A DNA stretch of 64,000 nucleotides from Toxotes chatareus (taxonomy: Eukaryota > Chordata > Actinopteri > Toxotidae). A model generated the notes under the pieces. It searched no databases. It was not told where the DNA came from and saw only the letters and a program-made list of their open reading frames with translations. This document shows positions 49,701 through 61,570 of the stretch, in pieces (within the stretch, counting starts at the first letter, position 1; every line of letters begins with the position of its first letter). The stretch lies in assembly GCA_016801885.1 (NCBI GenBank), contig JAFBJY010001396.1, positions 1-64,000 of the forward strand. Reading direction: 5' to 3'. The position numbers and the translations under genes were made by a program.

Positions 49701-52700
49701 TAAAGGGGACCACAGACACAATGGGCTGCATAAAAAAATGCAGGCAGTGGTGGCTCCTCCTTTCCTTTGCACCACTGGGAGCTTCGCTACTGTGCCCGCT
49801 TCTGCGGGGACGCAGCTGGTGAGTGGGGCACTGAGGGGCTACAAAGTCTTTCTACCGATGTTGTAATGTCTGCTGCAGTTAGCTGTGTGCAGAGGGTGAG
49901 TGAGCTTCCCCTACCACCGGTGGCCCCTGTCTGCAGTAATGAGGGAACAGGGGAGCAACCTGATCTTTTCTGGGCTTTGCTAAAGTTTTACTGCAGGTGT
50001 GGGTGAGATCTGATCCTCAAAGACCACAGGTCTTATTTATTAACAACTTGAGGTCTCTGTCATGTCACTGCGATGTCATGGGTTGACCTGCCTTTGATGA
50101 GCCTTTGATGTATTCTGGTCCTCTGTTTTTGATATATTTCACGACCCTGGTGTCTCTGTGATGTCACCGCTTGATTCAGTGTCATCAATTGACTTGCCTT
50201 TGATGTATTCTGACCTTTGAGGAAGAACCTAGAATTAAATCCTTTGTGTTTGTTATGAACGGTGCTTTGTAAAGCTTTGGTGAAGCTGCACCACAGTGTG
50301 AACCTGACTGAACAGGCTATTATTGACACACAGGTTTCAACATAGCAGCCAAATATTTGCACTCACTGCAGTAAAATCTTAGTATGAAATTGTCTTTGAT
50401 GTTTTTGAATATATTAGTTTGGTGCTTTTACTTTCTGCATTGCAACCCCCCTACACCCCAAATTCCCCTAATCATATGTCTCACCTTTGAAACAGAAAGC
50501 AGTGTGAGGCCTGGGAGACATGGGGAATGGAGGACTGCTTATAACACACACAGCAACTACATCGCCTTAACTAACCTGCATCAAGTCCTCGTTATTACAT
50601 CTGGTCTCATGTGGACAGCAATAATGTGAAAAGCTTTCAGTGTGAGTGCAGAAATCTGTTTCCATTTCCTCCACTGACCAGTTTGACAAACATGAAACAG
50701 ACCTGACATACTCTGAGAATCAGCCGTCTCACTTCTCCGAACTCTGACATGAACTATATTTTACATCATATTGCTGTGATGGGTTCCATCTAACTCTTCC
50801 TTTGCTTCTCTTGCTGCTTGCATGTTATAATGGCCAGACACTATTCTTTCTCTGCTATAGGCCTAAAATACGAATGAGCAGTGGGATGGAAACAGGTGGA
50901 GAATGTAAAATAAACTGTGCAACACACAATCCACCTGTGCCACAAGGTCTCGTGGGTGGAAGCTTCTACAGATGGAAAAAAAAAGAGTGAGAACAAAAAA
51001 TACAATAAATTACAAATATAATAATAGAAAATGTAACTTTAGGAGCAGCAGTGTCTCTTCTGCATGTGAGGCAAAGACCCAAAAGCAAGTGAAATAAAAA
51101 GTTACGTTGAGTAAATGTCCATCATTTACACTTTTTACTGTGTTGGACAGTAAATAATATAATAATAAATGTTTTGCTTCTGCCAGATATTTCTCCTGCA
51201 GCTCGAGGGAAGAATAAAAGTAGTAGAAACAGCTTCAGTGCTCTACAACCCAGAGCTAAGTGGAATAAATCTGCTGTCAAGCTTGTTTTGCACACAGATA
51301 ACTGGCTTTGTATCCAATGAGAACAACTAGACTGTCTTCACTTTGACCTCTGACCATATACTGGAACATACCACTGTATATATATGGGACTGAGTCAGCT
51401 CCTGTAGATACACTACCAGAAGAGATTTTAGACTGAAAAAGACATATATATTTTTGTAATACCATCATATATCAAAAAGTGGGAAATATGCACTAATATT
51501 ATTCACACAAATAATATAGTTTTTTTTCCTTAATGTGCCAATTTTCCACATATGAGCTGTTCGTCTTCACCTTTTTGTCCTCAGTTCATGTTTTAGAATT
51601 ATAAGGGCCAGATACTTGGAGTCTGACTCATATTTGTTTCCTGCATTAATCAGCTCAACTTCTGTCTTAAGGAAAATAAACTTGCATCGCATGTATTTAA
51701 ACTACACATGGTCAGTGTCAGTAGACATCACACAGCTTTTAATATGTGATAAAAGAACTTTTTTTTTCCTCTGGACATTAGACAGTGTCCACTGTGACTG
51801 TCCACCTGAGTATGAATGTTTAGCAGTTGCAGAGACAGAATAACACAGAAGACAAACTGCTGACTAAGGTCCAATCGAGACCAGCAAACACATTGTGTTG
51901 CTTCCTCCTCCATTCCCTCACCTCTTCACTGGCTTCACTTCACTCCATGTGACAAATCATGGTTGTGGAGCTGAATGAAATAGTTGGACTTATCCAGATT
52001 AGTCCTGCTGTCAGTCCTGAACCATGAAACATGCTTTAGTAGCAACCTATACTGAGCACACACAGATACAGTCTCTTCCTCTGGATAAAAGTTCCCGGTA
52101 GGGGTCGCTAATGTCCGTGTGAAAGCAGCAGAAGAAGAAGCAGCGACAGAGTCTCCAAGCTCTTGTGTTCATCAGCAGCGTTCACACTGGATTTCTTCAC
52201 GCTCGGCTTCATCTGCAGCGCTTTCTCTTCCGGAGCTTTTGCACTGATTAAAGGACACCATGCTTTACTTCTGGATACACCGTGTGGATCCCGCCGTCGC
52301 TTTCCTCTTTGGATTTCAAGGCAAAGGATCGTTTCCTCTTTTCATTTCATGTCCTGGCGTTTCCACCAGGAAACACCGGAGCTGAGAGGAAATTCAGCTT
52401 CCGTGGATGTTTATTGTGCGTGTGTCCGTCAGATGCTGACTCGAGTTGTGAAGGTCTGTGAAGTGACGTCCTTCCTGAAAACAGCTGACGCGGCAGAGGT
52501 CTGCGCTCCTCCACGGCAAAGCCTCTGACTTTCTGCTGCTTCCTGTTACGAGCTCTGTTTGCTCTAAATGAAGTTAGTGATGAGTGGAGCTGAGCCGAGC
52601 TGACAGCAGTCTTCATGTACAGTAGCAGAGCAGAGCAGCCTCAGAGGCTGATGGTACAGCTGACAGCTTCAGTACAGTCTCCTCTCAGCACAGTATTAGA

Positions 52701-53315
52701 GTAGTGCAGAAACATGTGGAACCTGTTGGACTGTCTCCACTGCTGGACTTATTTCTGAGCTGGTCTCTCTGATGAAAATGTGTGTGTGACATTTGTATTG
52801 AGCCCGTATGCAAGTTAGCTTGTGTGTATTGTTAAATAGCTGTAAATACAAACCCTAACCACAGAGTGGACTCTGGATACAAACCCCAGTCTCCCACCTC
52901 CTGCTGTTAATAAACTTCATTACCTCATTCATTCAGAAAATCTGTTTCCTCTGAACATCATCCAGCCACATTATATTTTCACACACAATGGTTGCTTTTC
53001 CACAGTTTACTACAGTTTTAGTGTATTTTAGTGTATGTGGTTGTAGTGGCGAGGGTGAGAGAAATGAATACAGGAAGACAGATGGATCAACACGGTGAAC
53101 AAAACATACAGGTGCACAATGACAGTGTTGTGGTAAAGCTGAGTTCCAATCAATATCATAATACAGAGAGAAATATTTACTTCATTAAAATGAGCAGTGA
53201 AAGAGCACAGGCAGGTCCACATCAATTCACTGAACTCCTCCTGTCACGAGTCACAGAATAATGATCCACATTACCTATAGAAACATTTTGTCGACCACCA
53301 AGAAAATGTCATCAT
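49700..53315. other. Clean non-coding sequence, no gene confirmed
   Basis: Base quality looks normal again. There is a GC-richer patch at about 52090-52620 with frames of up to 121 codons (52163-52528), but no domain, splice pattern or conserved motif I can name. A 5' exon with promoter is possible there but unproven. 50060-50225 holds imperfect repeats of 'ttgacttgcctttgatgtat'. Confidence 0.4.
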
Positions 53316-53323
53316 GAAGAAAT
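53316..53323. repeat. Target-site duplication (left) of hAT element
   Basis: gaagaaat lies immediately before the element end tagggatgc and is repeated exactly at 54469-54476. Confidence 0.92.
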
Positions 53324-54468
53324 TAGGGATGCACGATTGTGCGGAATTCTGGGCGATACCGATACCGATGTTTAAAATAACAACGGCGATGGCGATGCCG
53401 ATATTTTTTTCTTTTTGTTATCTCTTTTTGTTGGAGCGGAAACATTACTGAACTGTTTTACTAAGTCTTTCAGCTCTTCATCATACTATCCTTGAATCCA
53501 GCACAAATTCAGTCAGACAAATTTGAAACAAGAACAACCTTTAATGTCAATTTTAGTTGACATTTAAGATAACAACATAATTCACATGACAAGTTCTTTT
53601 CTGAAAATAACTTTCAACAGCCCTCTTAGACTGTCCACTAATCAGTGAAATCTTTTTACCAGTATCTTACATTTACCCAATAAAATTATTTGAGTGGTTT
53701 TAGCCTGATAAACAAAAACTTACTCAATGAGGAAGATTTTTTACAGTACCACTTTGCCCAATAAAAATATTTTTGCAATGAGAAAATAAAAATACATCAA
53801 GTGTAAATGTAAAAACAATTGGAAAATAAATAAATTGTATGTTGTTATAAATACAAACATAAATAGGACTATCTTTTCACCTTGTGTGCCTTTTTTCAGA
53901 CAGAACTCACAGGCTGAACTTGGAACATGAATTCAGGAAAACCCGAGTCCTCTTCTACTTAGCATTAATGATAAATCACCTGCATATCTCTCACCTGCTT
54001 CTTAATAAGAGGCATGGTTTTCTTCCTGAATAAGCATCTGTCTTGTCTCGCTGCAAGGAGTCTATTTCTTTTTTCATCAAGAGATATGAGACACAGAGCT
54101 GAACGAACTCACTCTCCGTGCTGGTGCATGGCGCACAAAAGGTGCATGGAGCACAAAAGGTATTATCATGCAGCGAGGGGCCGTGCTGCGTCGGGTCGTT
54201 ACCTCTTACGCTGTGGGTGATATGCTCTCTCCATCGCGCGTCCCATCCCCCTCGGCAGCAGGCAACAATTGCGCGTCAAGTATTATCGATGCGCGTTGTT
54301 TAACATCAACTCATCAAAGTAGCGATCTTTGTATCTGGGGATCAATAAGGTAGCAGTGCAGAACATGGGATCGTACTCGATTTGATCGAAGCGTTTGTTA
54401 CAGCCTCTAATAGTAGGGTCTTTGTTGTTTTAACACTAGTGGTCTGTGTCAGCCTGCTGGCATCCCTA
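53324..54468 (+). mobile_element. Non-autonomous hAT-type DNA transposon, 1145 bp
   Basis: The left end tagggatgcacgatt and the right end gctggcatcccta form a 9-bp terminal inverted repeat (tagggatgc). The element is flanked by the perfect 8-bp duplication gaagaaat. An 8-bp duplication and tagggatgc-type ends are hallmarks of the hAT superfamily. The left subterminal region has repeated 'gataccgat' / 'gatgccgat' motifs (53357-53402). No transposase frame is present, so it depends on a partner in trans. An internal 19-bp tandem duplication (ggtgcatggmgcacaaaag) lies around 54121-54160. Confidence 0.9.
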
Positions 54469-54476
54469 GAAGAAAT
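54469..54476. repeat. Target-site duplication (right) of hAT element
   Basis: gaagaaat lies immediately after the element end catcccta and is identical to 53316-53323. Confidence 0.92.
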
Positions 54477-55039
54477 AAAGAGTACATCATTGTAGAATTG
54501 AATGGTAAAGACTGAAACACGCTGTAAATGACAGAGTCAAACTGGTTCTTATTAGTGCTGTAATTGTGGTCATAATAGCTAAAAAATTATAAAAGCTTCA
54601 TGGTTTTTTTACCTGATGCTGCTCTGACATAACAAACTATAACCACTTGCAGAACAAAGTGTGTGTGCATCTTAAAACTAAGGGTTAGTAGACACATTAA
54701 AGTCTCATCTATCTGCACAAACAAATGTCTCTTGTAGGTCTATTCATCCAGTCAGCTAATAATATTCACAGTTTCATAGAAAACAAACAGAAACATAATG
54801 TATCACACAAGCTGCTCCCATAGACCAGGCACACAATTAAATTCCTCAAAGGCCAATGGATTTTCTGATTTGTCATTATTCTTCCAGGGCGGCTGTGGGC
54901 TCTGTTACATCTAAACCACGATGTGTGTGTGTCTCACTTTACTCAACACACCAATCAAATATTTCATTGATGCACGGACAATATCATTACCACAAAACAG
55001 ACTGAAACCTACCCCAATAGCAAATCCTGGAGAAACTGT

Positions 55040-55445
55040 GAAGTGCGGTGCATGCTACGTACTCGCTCTGCTGCTTATGCCTCAGGCAATGCTGAGGAAT
55101 ACAAAAAGGCAAAATATGACCTTGGTAGATCCATCAGACAGATCAAGAGACAGTACAGACTGAACCTGGAGGATTACTACAACGCCTCAGACCTGCGGCA
55201 AGGACTCCAGCACATCACGGACTACAGAGAGAAAAACCTGATGAACATCTCCACCCACTCCCTGATGAGCTCAATGAGTTTTATTCACACTTCGATGCTG
55301 ACAACACCAACCGACAGAGAGGAGCTATGGCCACAGAAGGGACACAGGCCACACCGCTTCTCTGTGACATCAGTGGAGGTGCGGACTGCTCTGCGGAATA
55401 CACACCCACAGAAAGCAGCGGGCACAGACAGAAAACCAGCTTAGC
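55040..55445 (+). pseudogene. LINE (non-LTR retrotransposon) ORF2 fragment upstream of the RT domain
   Basis: The + frame reads MLRTRSAAYASGNAEEYKKA, then KYDLGRSIRQIKRQYRLNLE, then LRQGLQHITDY, which matches the linker between endonuclease and reverse transcriptase in L2/CR1/jockey-type LINEs of fish. After a frameshift near 55255 (DELNEFYSHFD in another frame), VRTALRNTHPQKAAGTD near 55380 corresponds to the conserved KAAGPDG motif at the start of the RT domain. The sequence breaks off right after this motif, so the RT domain is missing. It is a dead fragment, with no 3' tail attached. Confidence 0.75.
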
Positions 55446-57057
55446 GGTTGCAGATGATTTTTATTCTTTCCGTGGTTTAGCACTGCCCCCATGTGATGCA
55501 GCCCCTTTGCAGCTGCCAGTCTGTCCATGCACCCAAAAACCGCCACCTGAGTCTGGACCACTAATAAGTGATACTAACACACTGATAAACACATTTCATT
55601 TTTCTAACAACCTTTTAAGTAGTTTAAAAACCAGCAAAGTTTGCTTTGCATTAAGTAGTAACACTTAACAGCTGTGATGTGTGAAAATGATCAGTAAACA
55701 GTGAAATTGTCTTGAGAGCTGAAAACAGAGAATTAAGAATAGGCTTTCTCTCTAGTCTGCAGCACAGACACACAGGAGTGTATTGACTGCAGACACAGCT
55801 AAAGGAGGAGAATGTCATAGGTTGGCAATGGTCAGCTCTGCTACAAAGCAGGACCAACACAGTGCAATTTGGCACAGCTACCCTGCTAACTCCTGTGAGG
55901 GCTGTAATGGAAATGCATGTCCATCACAGCTTATGTGCTAATGGAAAAGCCCATAATATGCTTTCTTTCAGGGCACCTCTGTAACAACCTTAAAAGCTTC
56001 TGAACATCTACCACAACAACATCCCTAGATTCACTTTCCTGGAGAACTTATTGATGCTCTGCCTCCACCTGATTTCCTGTCATCTCTCTACTGTCCATAA
56101 TAAGGCATAAAAACCCAAATCACTTCAAGATATACTCACATTCCAATTTCACATTCAAATCACTGGTGTTTGATCTAATTCTTCCTGCTGTCCATACTGG
56201 CTGCCAGGAGATCCCTTCTTTAAACAATTTCTGTGAAATGATGAGCCACCAAAATCCACAGTCCTATTTCTGTTAGAACAGTAATTCCAAGAATTCCTCT
56301 GTGTGTTTGCCATCTGTCACCACAGCTTTGCAAGGAAACATTAGGTGTAGAGAAACACAAGAGGGAATTTTGGACTAAAAATACCTGGAAGAATGAAACT
56401 TGATCTACTCAGACTGTTGAAGCCTCATGTTTGCTTCTTTTAGCTCTGGAAGTCAACTTTTCCACAGGACGGGACTGCCAGTTTTATGCTCCATCATTTC
56501 CATTAGAATTTCTTTGAAAGGATCTCTTATTGCAGACAGTACAGAACTCCTAAAATCCTTTCCTTTCACACAGAACAAAGTTGGAAGTTGAGCAGCCATT
56601 AGAATATCTATAAATCATGATCAGCAGTAAAAAAAAGCAATATATGTCCATGAATGATAAGCACACAATCAAACCGCTGGGCTTATGGGTATGATTACTT
56701 GGCAGTCCCAATTTTACAAGCGTATCATTTGGATTAAAAACATTTCAAAAATTAAATTCTAAACTAAACACTGACATGAACTACTAACATGTATTGGCTT
56801 ACTATGAAAACCTTGGAGGTGATGGACTTTCTGTAATTGTCCTCTTGTCCTTGTAACAGCAGTAGCTCCTCCTTCCTTGTCAATAATTGTGCCTTGAAAT
56901 ATCTGGAGTGCTTCATATTTACCTAAATGTGAGCAAGTCCTGTCCAGTCCAACTGTTTTCTGCTCCCTGTTTGACTTCCCTGTGAACTCGTCTCTGGCTG
57001 TGTGTCCACTTGCAGCCTGTGACATCAGACTGTAGAATGTTGAGAACATCAAGGCAT
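55446..57057. other. Non-coding sequence, no gene recognised
   Basis: Clean AT-rich sequence without recognised exons. A 159-codon frame on the - strand (56759-57238) runs across a CA microsatellite and a dispersed repeat and is not supported as a gene. Confidence 0.4.
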
Positions 57058-57200
57058 CAAAGGACAAACACACACACACACATACTGAGTAGTGTGTCTT
57101 TGTGAGAATACTTGGACCACATGGCATTCCTAACCCCTTCATGAGCCCAATTCTAACCTGAAACCAAGTCTTAACCTCAAACAGCAACTTATGAACACAG
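57058..57200. repeat. Dispersed repeat with CA microsatellite
   Basis: A (ca)n run is followed by 'gtgtctttgtgagaatacttgg', 'acatggcattcctaacccctt' and 'ctaacctgaaaccaagtctt'. This has the layout of a common vertebrate dispersed repeat (gtgaggac...attccctagcccctta...cctaacc). The assignment is from memory of the pattern only. Confidence 0.45.
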
Positions 57201-57862
57201 ATGGAAACACTGCAGAGCTGCTTTGAGAGGTTTAACATGAGTAGAGATCATCAGATAATGGAATGATTTGATTTTTAAACATGGAGTGGCTCCTCCCTTC
57301 ATGGTGTTTGTTTTTAGTAGTGTGAAAATGGGAAGTTTGGTCCAGGTAGAGAATGTGAGGAGAAATGGGTCAGGTCAGGGTCTGATGAGAATGTATTTGA
57401 ATAAAGTGATGAAAATTACAGGTAGAGTGGTTATCTTGTGTAAAAGATGAAGTGTTTGTGTGGGTAATTTACATGTAGAGATGTGTATTTTGTCTGGCAA
57501 GTATTAAAACTGCATAGACAATAGGTTGACTGAGTTGTGTTAGGAATGTGTCCACATGTTTGAACCAGAGCAGACACTCTTTTTTAATCACATATTTTTT
57601 TATACACAAGGCATCAATGTGCAATGTGAAAGTCTTTTTTTTTCTCAGGGCTGCATTGAAGGTAGAGTTAAAAGTTAAGTCAGGCAGTCTTTGGTGTGTG
57701 AGAGTATAGTGAGTTTCACCATATATATGTGATTTATGAAAGAAATATATTTGTTTCCCATTAATATTAAGGGATGATTATGGCAACCTGTATTACAGGT
57801 ATGCATCAATAAAAGTCATATGCTTGGTTGTGAACGGAAAAAATATACCAAGTGTCCATTTA

Positions 57863-58100
57863 CAGTCAAACCCGAAATTATTCCTTACCCTGGCAAATTT
57901 TGACTTAAAGTTACTTTTTATTCAACAACATGTGTTTCTTGATTGGAAATGACACAGGCGTCTCCCAGAAAGACAATAAGACAATGTACAAGAGGCATCA
58001 TGGTGGAAAAAAAAAATATTTCTCAGCTTTGATTTGCATTTAAAGTAACTTTAAGTCAAAATTTGCCAGGGTTTATGAATAATTTGGGGGGCTTGACTGC
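57863..58100. mobile_element. Tc1/mariner-type MITE, about 240 bp
   Basis: The left end cagtcaaacccgaaattatt, then tccttaccctggcaaatttt and gacttaaagttac, is matched in inverse orientation at the right end (gtaactttaagtcaaaattt, then gccaggg, then gcttgactg). This gives terminal inverted repeats of about 55 bp. TA lies at 57861-57862 on the left and at 58101-58102, about one base beyond the right end, consistent with a TA target duplication. There is no coding capacity. Tc1/mariner assignment rests on the TA target and the end sequence. Confidence 0.8.
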
Positions 58101-59490
58101 TAGTTGACTGTTGAAAGAGAAATGGCACCATTAAAGCAAAACTTGCCAAATGCACCAAAGACCCAGTTTCAGTCTTTACCGTGGGGTTAAAGCCCCTTCA
58201 CATAATTGCTTTTCCACATGCTTGCAGCGAATAAAGAAACAAATATGGCTTGAGTCCATTTGGAAATCATTTGATTAGACCCCCTCAGACAGGTGTGGGT
58301 CCAGTTAGGCATCCTCCCTTACTACAGGTGCATGTGATGATGATGCTGTTGAATACTGTGCTTGAATTTGTCTACACATTGTCAGCATTGCATTCTTTCA
58401 CAGGGTGAAAAGTGCCTACTGTCTGCAGCTTCACAACTGATCCTCCACAACTTTACACACAGGCGATTCCAGGGGCCGTTCAGGTTCTTGACCACTGAAA
58501 CAGCTGGCAAAGAGTTGCGGAGAAGGCCACATCAGTTACCATCATTCACAAAGCAGGTTCCTGAAGACAAAAGCCGACAACCAACCCACCAGAATCAATG
58601 CAAAAGAAGCGACATAAATTCTTTGGAGCCCAGAACAATGGTCTGAAAAAAAAACTCATCCAGGCGTTGAGGAAGACAACTGGGGTGCCGCTGTGCTTAC
58701 TTCCTAACCTTCAGCTCTTTGGAACCATCTACAATATATAAGAGTGAGGGGTGAAAGGCGCCTCCTCCACCAGCAGCATGCCAGCTCCAGCAAGTGACTA
58801 CAGAGTAAGCTCTGTGTCACCAACAAAACAACAATGTAAGATCTATTGATAGGTCAGTCACACCAGATGGCCTCTAGAGACTCTATGATGATGATGATGA
58901 TGATATTGATGTTTGAGTGTTTGTACTTTTTCCACAACTTGCTATCAACCTAAGGTGATCTGTGTCCTACAAAAACAGCTAAATGCATGTTTTAACATTT
59001 ATCAGCTAACGATGTGTCTACTTAAACCCAAAGGAATGTAGTCACTGATAATATGGTAGAATTTGTATTCTTCTTTTAGTGTGGCCATTTTATGGCCAAA
59101 GGGAAAATTAACCATGTCAATTTATCATATAACCATATATTCTTTATCAAGCATTCATATATTTCTCATGAACTTGTATATTCAATTCTGGGTGAAGTAC
59201 ATATAACATGACCTGTAGTGGCCTAATGTTACTTTGTTTACTGTACTTTGTTGAAGACACTTGTTATGTCTCCGAGATTGCCTCCGAGCACAACTTATCT
59301 CTATTTTTGACCTTCAGATTATTTTGTCTCCTTGCCATCCTGGTATGTAGAAACAGGCATGGAAGTACTCTTGTAACGGCAACCTGGGGTCAGACCTCTG
59401 TACCATGAAGCATGCTGCGTGAGCTCTGTCCTCAGAAATTGATTACTCTGTAAGCCTTCTTTTATAATAAAACATCAAAAGACAATAACA
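58101..59490. other. Non-coding sequence before the gypsy element
   Basis: No gene is recognised. A short (gat)n microsatellite lies near 58886-58904. The stretch 58640-58760 resembles retroelement-derived sequence ('ggaaccatctacaatatataag') but cannot be assigned. Confidence 0.4.
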
Positions 59491-59494
59491 GTCT

Positions 59495-59979
59495 ATCAGG
59501 CGGGCTCGGGACCGGGGACTCAAAAAGCAACAACCTTCGTGCTGGCTCCGGTGAAGTAAAAGAAGGATTTATTAACAAGCAGGAGAATTGAAGTTTATAC
59601 GGTAGTCAGAAAGATAAAAGGCAAAAGTATCCAAATCGTTAGGCAAACTTAGAGAAACACAAGGGGAAAAACTGGGTCAAAAACACTAGAAAACACGAGG
59701 AAAATACTGCTGGGCAACTTGCCACAAGGAATGAAGCGAACTGGCAGGAACAAAGGGGAAGATCGACTTAAATACAAAGAGAGGTGGAAAGACAATGGGG
59801 AAACAGGTGCAACACGTTAGGGCGGGGCCAGGTAATCAAACAGGTGGGAAACACAGGAGGGCAGGAAGTAATTCTGAAAGCAGACAGAGGTTAGAACAAC
59901 AAAAGTAAAACAGGGCACACAAACTAGGATGACAAGCAGGAATGAAAGCCATAATCTGATTCAGGGGCTAGGCGTGACA
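59495..59979 (-). repeat. 3' LTR of the Ty3/gypsy element
   Basis: It starts TGTCACGCCTAGCCCC at 59979 on the - strand, directly after the polypurine tract agagggggtac (59980-59990). It contains a polyadenylation signal AATAAA in 'gttaataaatccttc' near 59565. The end near 59495 is approximate because the terminal CA was not fixed. Its layout matches the relics at 7427-7872 and 46010-46443. Confidence 0.75.
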
Positions 59980-59990
59980 GTACCCCCTCT

Positions 59991-60200
59991 AAGGGCCGAC
60001 TCACTGCCCGGCCCAGAAGTAGGTCAGGATGGTCCCTGTGGAAGTCCTGAATGAGGGAGTAGGGTCCAGGAATGTTACTAACAGAGACGCCAGCACCTCT
60101 CCTCTGGACACGTGTCCTCCCAGTCAACTTCCGATACTGGCGACCTCTGCCCCAACCTCGCTTTAGCCAGCAGCCGCCCGAGACAGAATAGACAGGGTCA
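59991..60200 (-). pseudogene. Chromodomain-like C-terminus of gypsy Pol
   Basis: In shifting frames the - strand shows DPVYSV near 60195, RGRQY near 60140, and IPGPYSLIQDFHRDHPD near 60075-60025. These correspond to the end of a chromodomain and the following conserved FHRxHPD tail of vertebrate chromovirus polyproteins. In the family this domain is thought to guide integration to chromatin. It is broken by frameshifts. Confidence 0.65.
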
Positions 60201-60516
60201 CCATCAATGAGTCGGCAGAAGAGGGGCTTGGAGGCCGGGAACTAGGGCTCTCTTGAGTGGGTTTGACTCGGCTAACATGAAGGTGGTGTCCTCATGTGGT
60301 CGAGGAGCTTCAGCCCTAACAGCCAGTGGGTTAATCACCTTGGAAACTGGAAAGGACCAATAAAGCGAGGGGCAAGCTTCCAGACTCACTCTCAGACATA
60401 CAGAAGAAGAGCAGGGCAGTGTGTTGTGGAGGCATATTCTACCTAAATCAGATGTTTACCCCATGGCGTGGGATTCTGGGAGGTAAAGACATCGCAGTCC
60501 CGTCTCGAGTTCCTAG

Positions 60517-61140
60517 TTAAGGCCTTTCGGTCTGTCGATAGATTGGGGATGGTGCAGAGGAGACGCTGACTGTGGCACCTAGCAGCGAACAAAACTCCTG
60601 CCAAAAAGCAGAGAGACAAACTGGGGCCCGGTCAGAAACCACATCTGTGTGGGAAAACCATGAGTCTAAAAACATGACAAAGGATGGTCTGCCGTCTCTC
60701 TTTGGCGGAGGAGGAAACTTGGCAGTGGAATAAAGTGCACCATTTTGAAAAAGCCGATCCACAACGTGCAGGATAGTGGGTGTGTTACCGTTTGGGGAGG
60801 AAGTCCTGTGACGGGAAATCCAGTGAAATGTAGGACCCTGCATGGGCGATTGGGCACAGAAGCGGTTGTAGCAAGCCATATGGAGGGAGCGTCGGGATGT
60901 CTTGTTTGAGCACAGACAGGACAGGCGGACACACATACTTCTTGACCTCTTTCTCCATAGGCAGCCACCAGAAGCGCTGTTGGATGATGAACATGGTTCT
61001 TCTGGTTCCAGGGTGACAGGAGATGCAGGAGGTGCTTGAGCCAATGGATGACCGCAGGCGTAAACAGGGGTACATCAACACTCTCAAGGCACATTTGACT
61101 CGTCTCTCTTGCCCTTGGGTGACCGCCCCACCACACATGA
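60517..61140 (-). pseudogene. Integrase domain of gypsy Pol, frameshifted
   Basis: The - strand carries an H2C2 zinc-binding region (VIHW...H near 61050, CPVCAQ near 60925) with QQRFWWLPMEKEV between, near 60970. The catalytic core includes HISLDF-like and TGLPP near 60800, NGNTPTILHVVDR near 60775, DVVSDRAP near 60640 and QTER near 60525. Motifs appear in three different frames (60517-61044, 60666-61382, 60785-61138), so several indels have accumulated. The enzyme would join element DNA to the host chromosome. Confidence 0.82.
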
Positions 61141-61189
61141 GGGGGCAGAATGGAAAGTAGGAACCTTAGGGCTGGGGTCCGGGTCAAAT

Positions 61190-61570
61190 AAATGTGACAG
61201 AGCATCAGGCTTAGCATTCTTTGACCCAGGCGATAGGACACAGTGAAATTAAATCTGTTGAAGAATAGGGCCCACCTGGCTTGGCGGGCGTTAAGCCTCT
61301 TAAGCTGCCGGATATACTCTAGAGTTCTTGTGGTCCGTCCACACAAGAATGTTACCTCAGCCCCTCCAGCCAGTGTCTCCACTCTTCCAATGCAACTTTG
61401 ATGGCAGCAACTCCCCTGTCTCCCCGCGTCGTAATTCCTCTCTGCTGGGATAATTTGGCAGACAGAAAAGCACAGGGGAGGTGAAGTCTATTGTCTCTCA
61501 CTGACCTTTGGGAGAGGATGGCTCCAGTGCCCAACATCTGGCGCATCACCTCCACCACAGAAGCTGACAT
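61190..61570 (-). pseudogene. RNase H domain of gypsy Pol, frameshifted
   Basis: The - strand shows GTGAILSQRS near 61525, FLSAKLSQQR near 61460, IKVALEEWRHWLEG near 61400-61360, LEYIRQLKRLNARQARWALF near 61325-61270 and FNFTVSYRLG near 61250. These are standard gypsy RNase H landmarks, the last being the FTVxYRPG region just before integrase. The frame changes near 61365. Confidence 0.82.

Noticed and set aside
56759..57238. 159-codon frame on the - strand
   Set aside because: It runs across a CA microsatellite and a dispersed repeat; no protein family is recognised.
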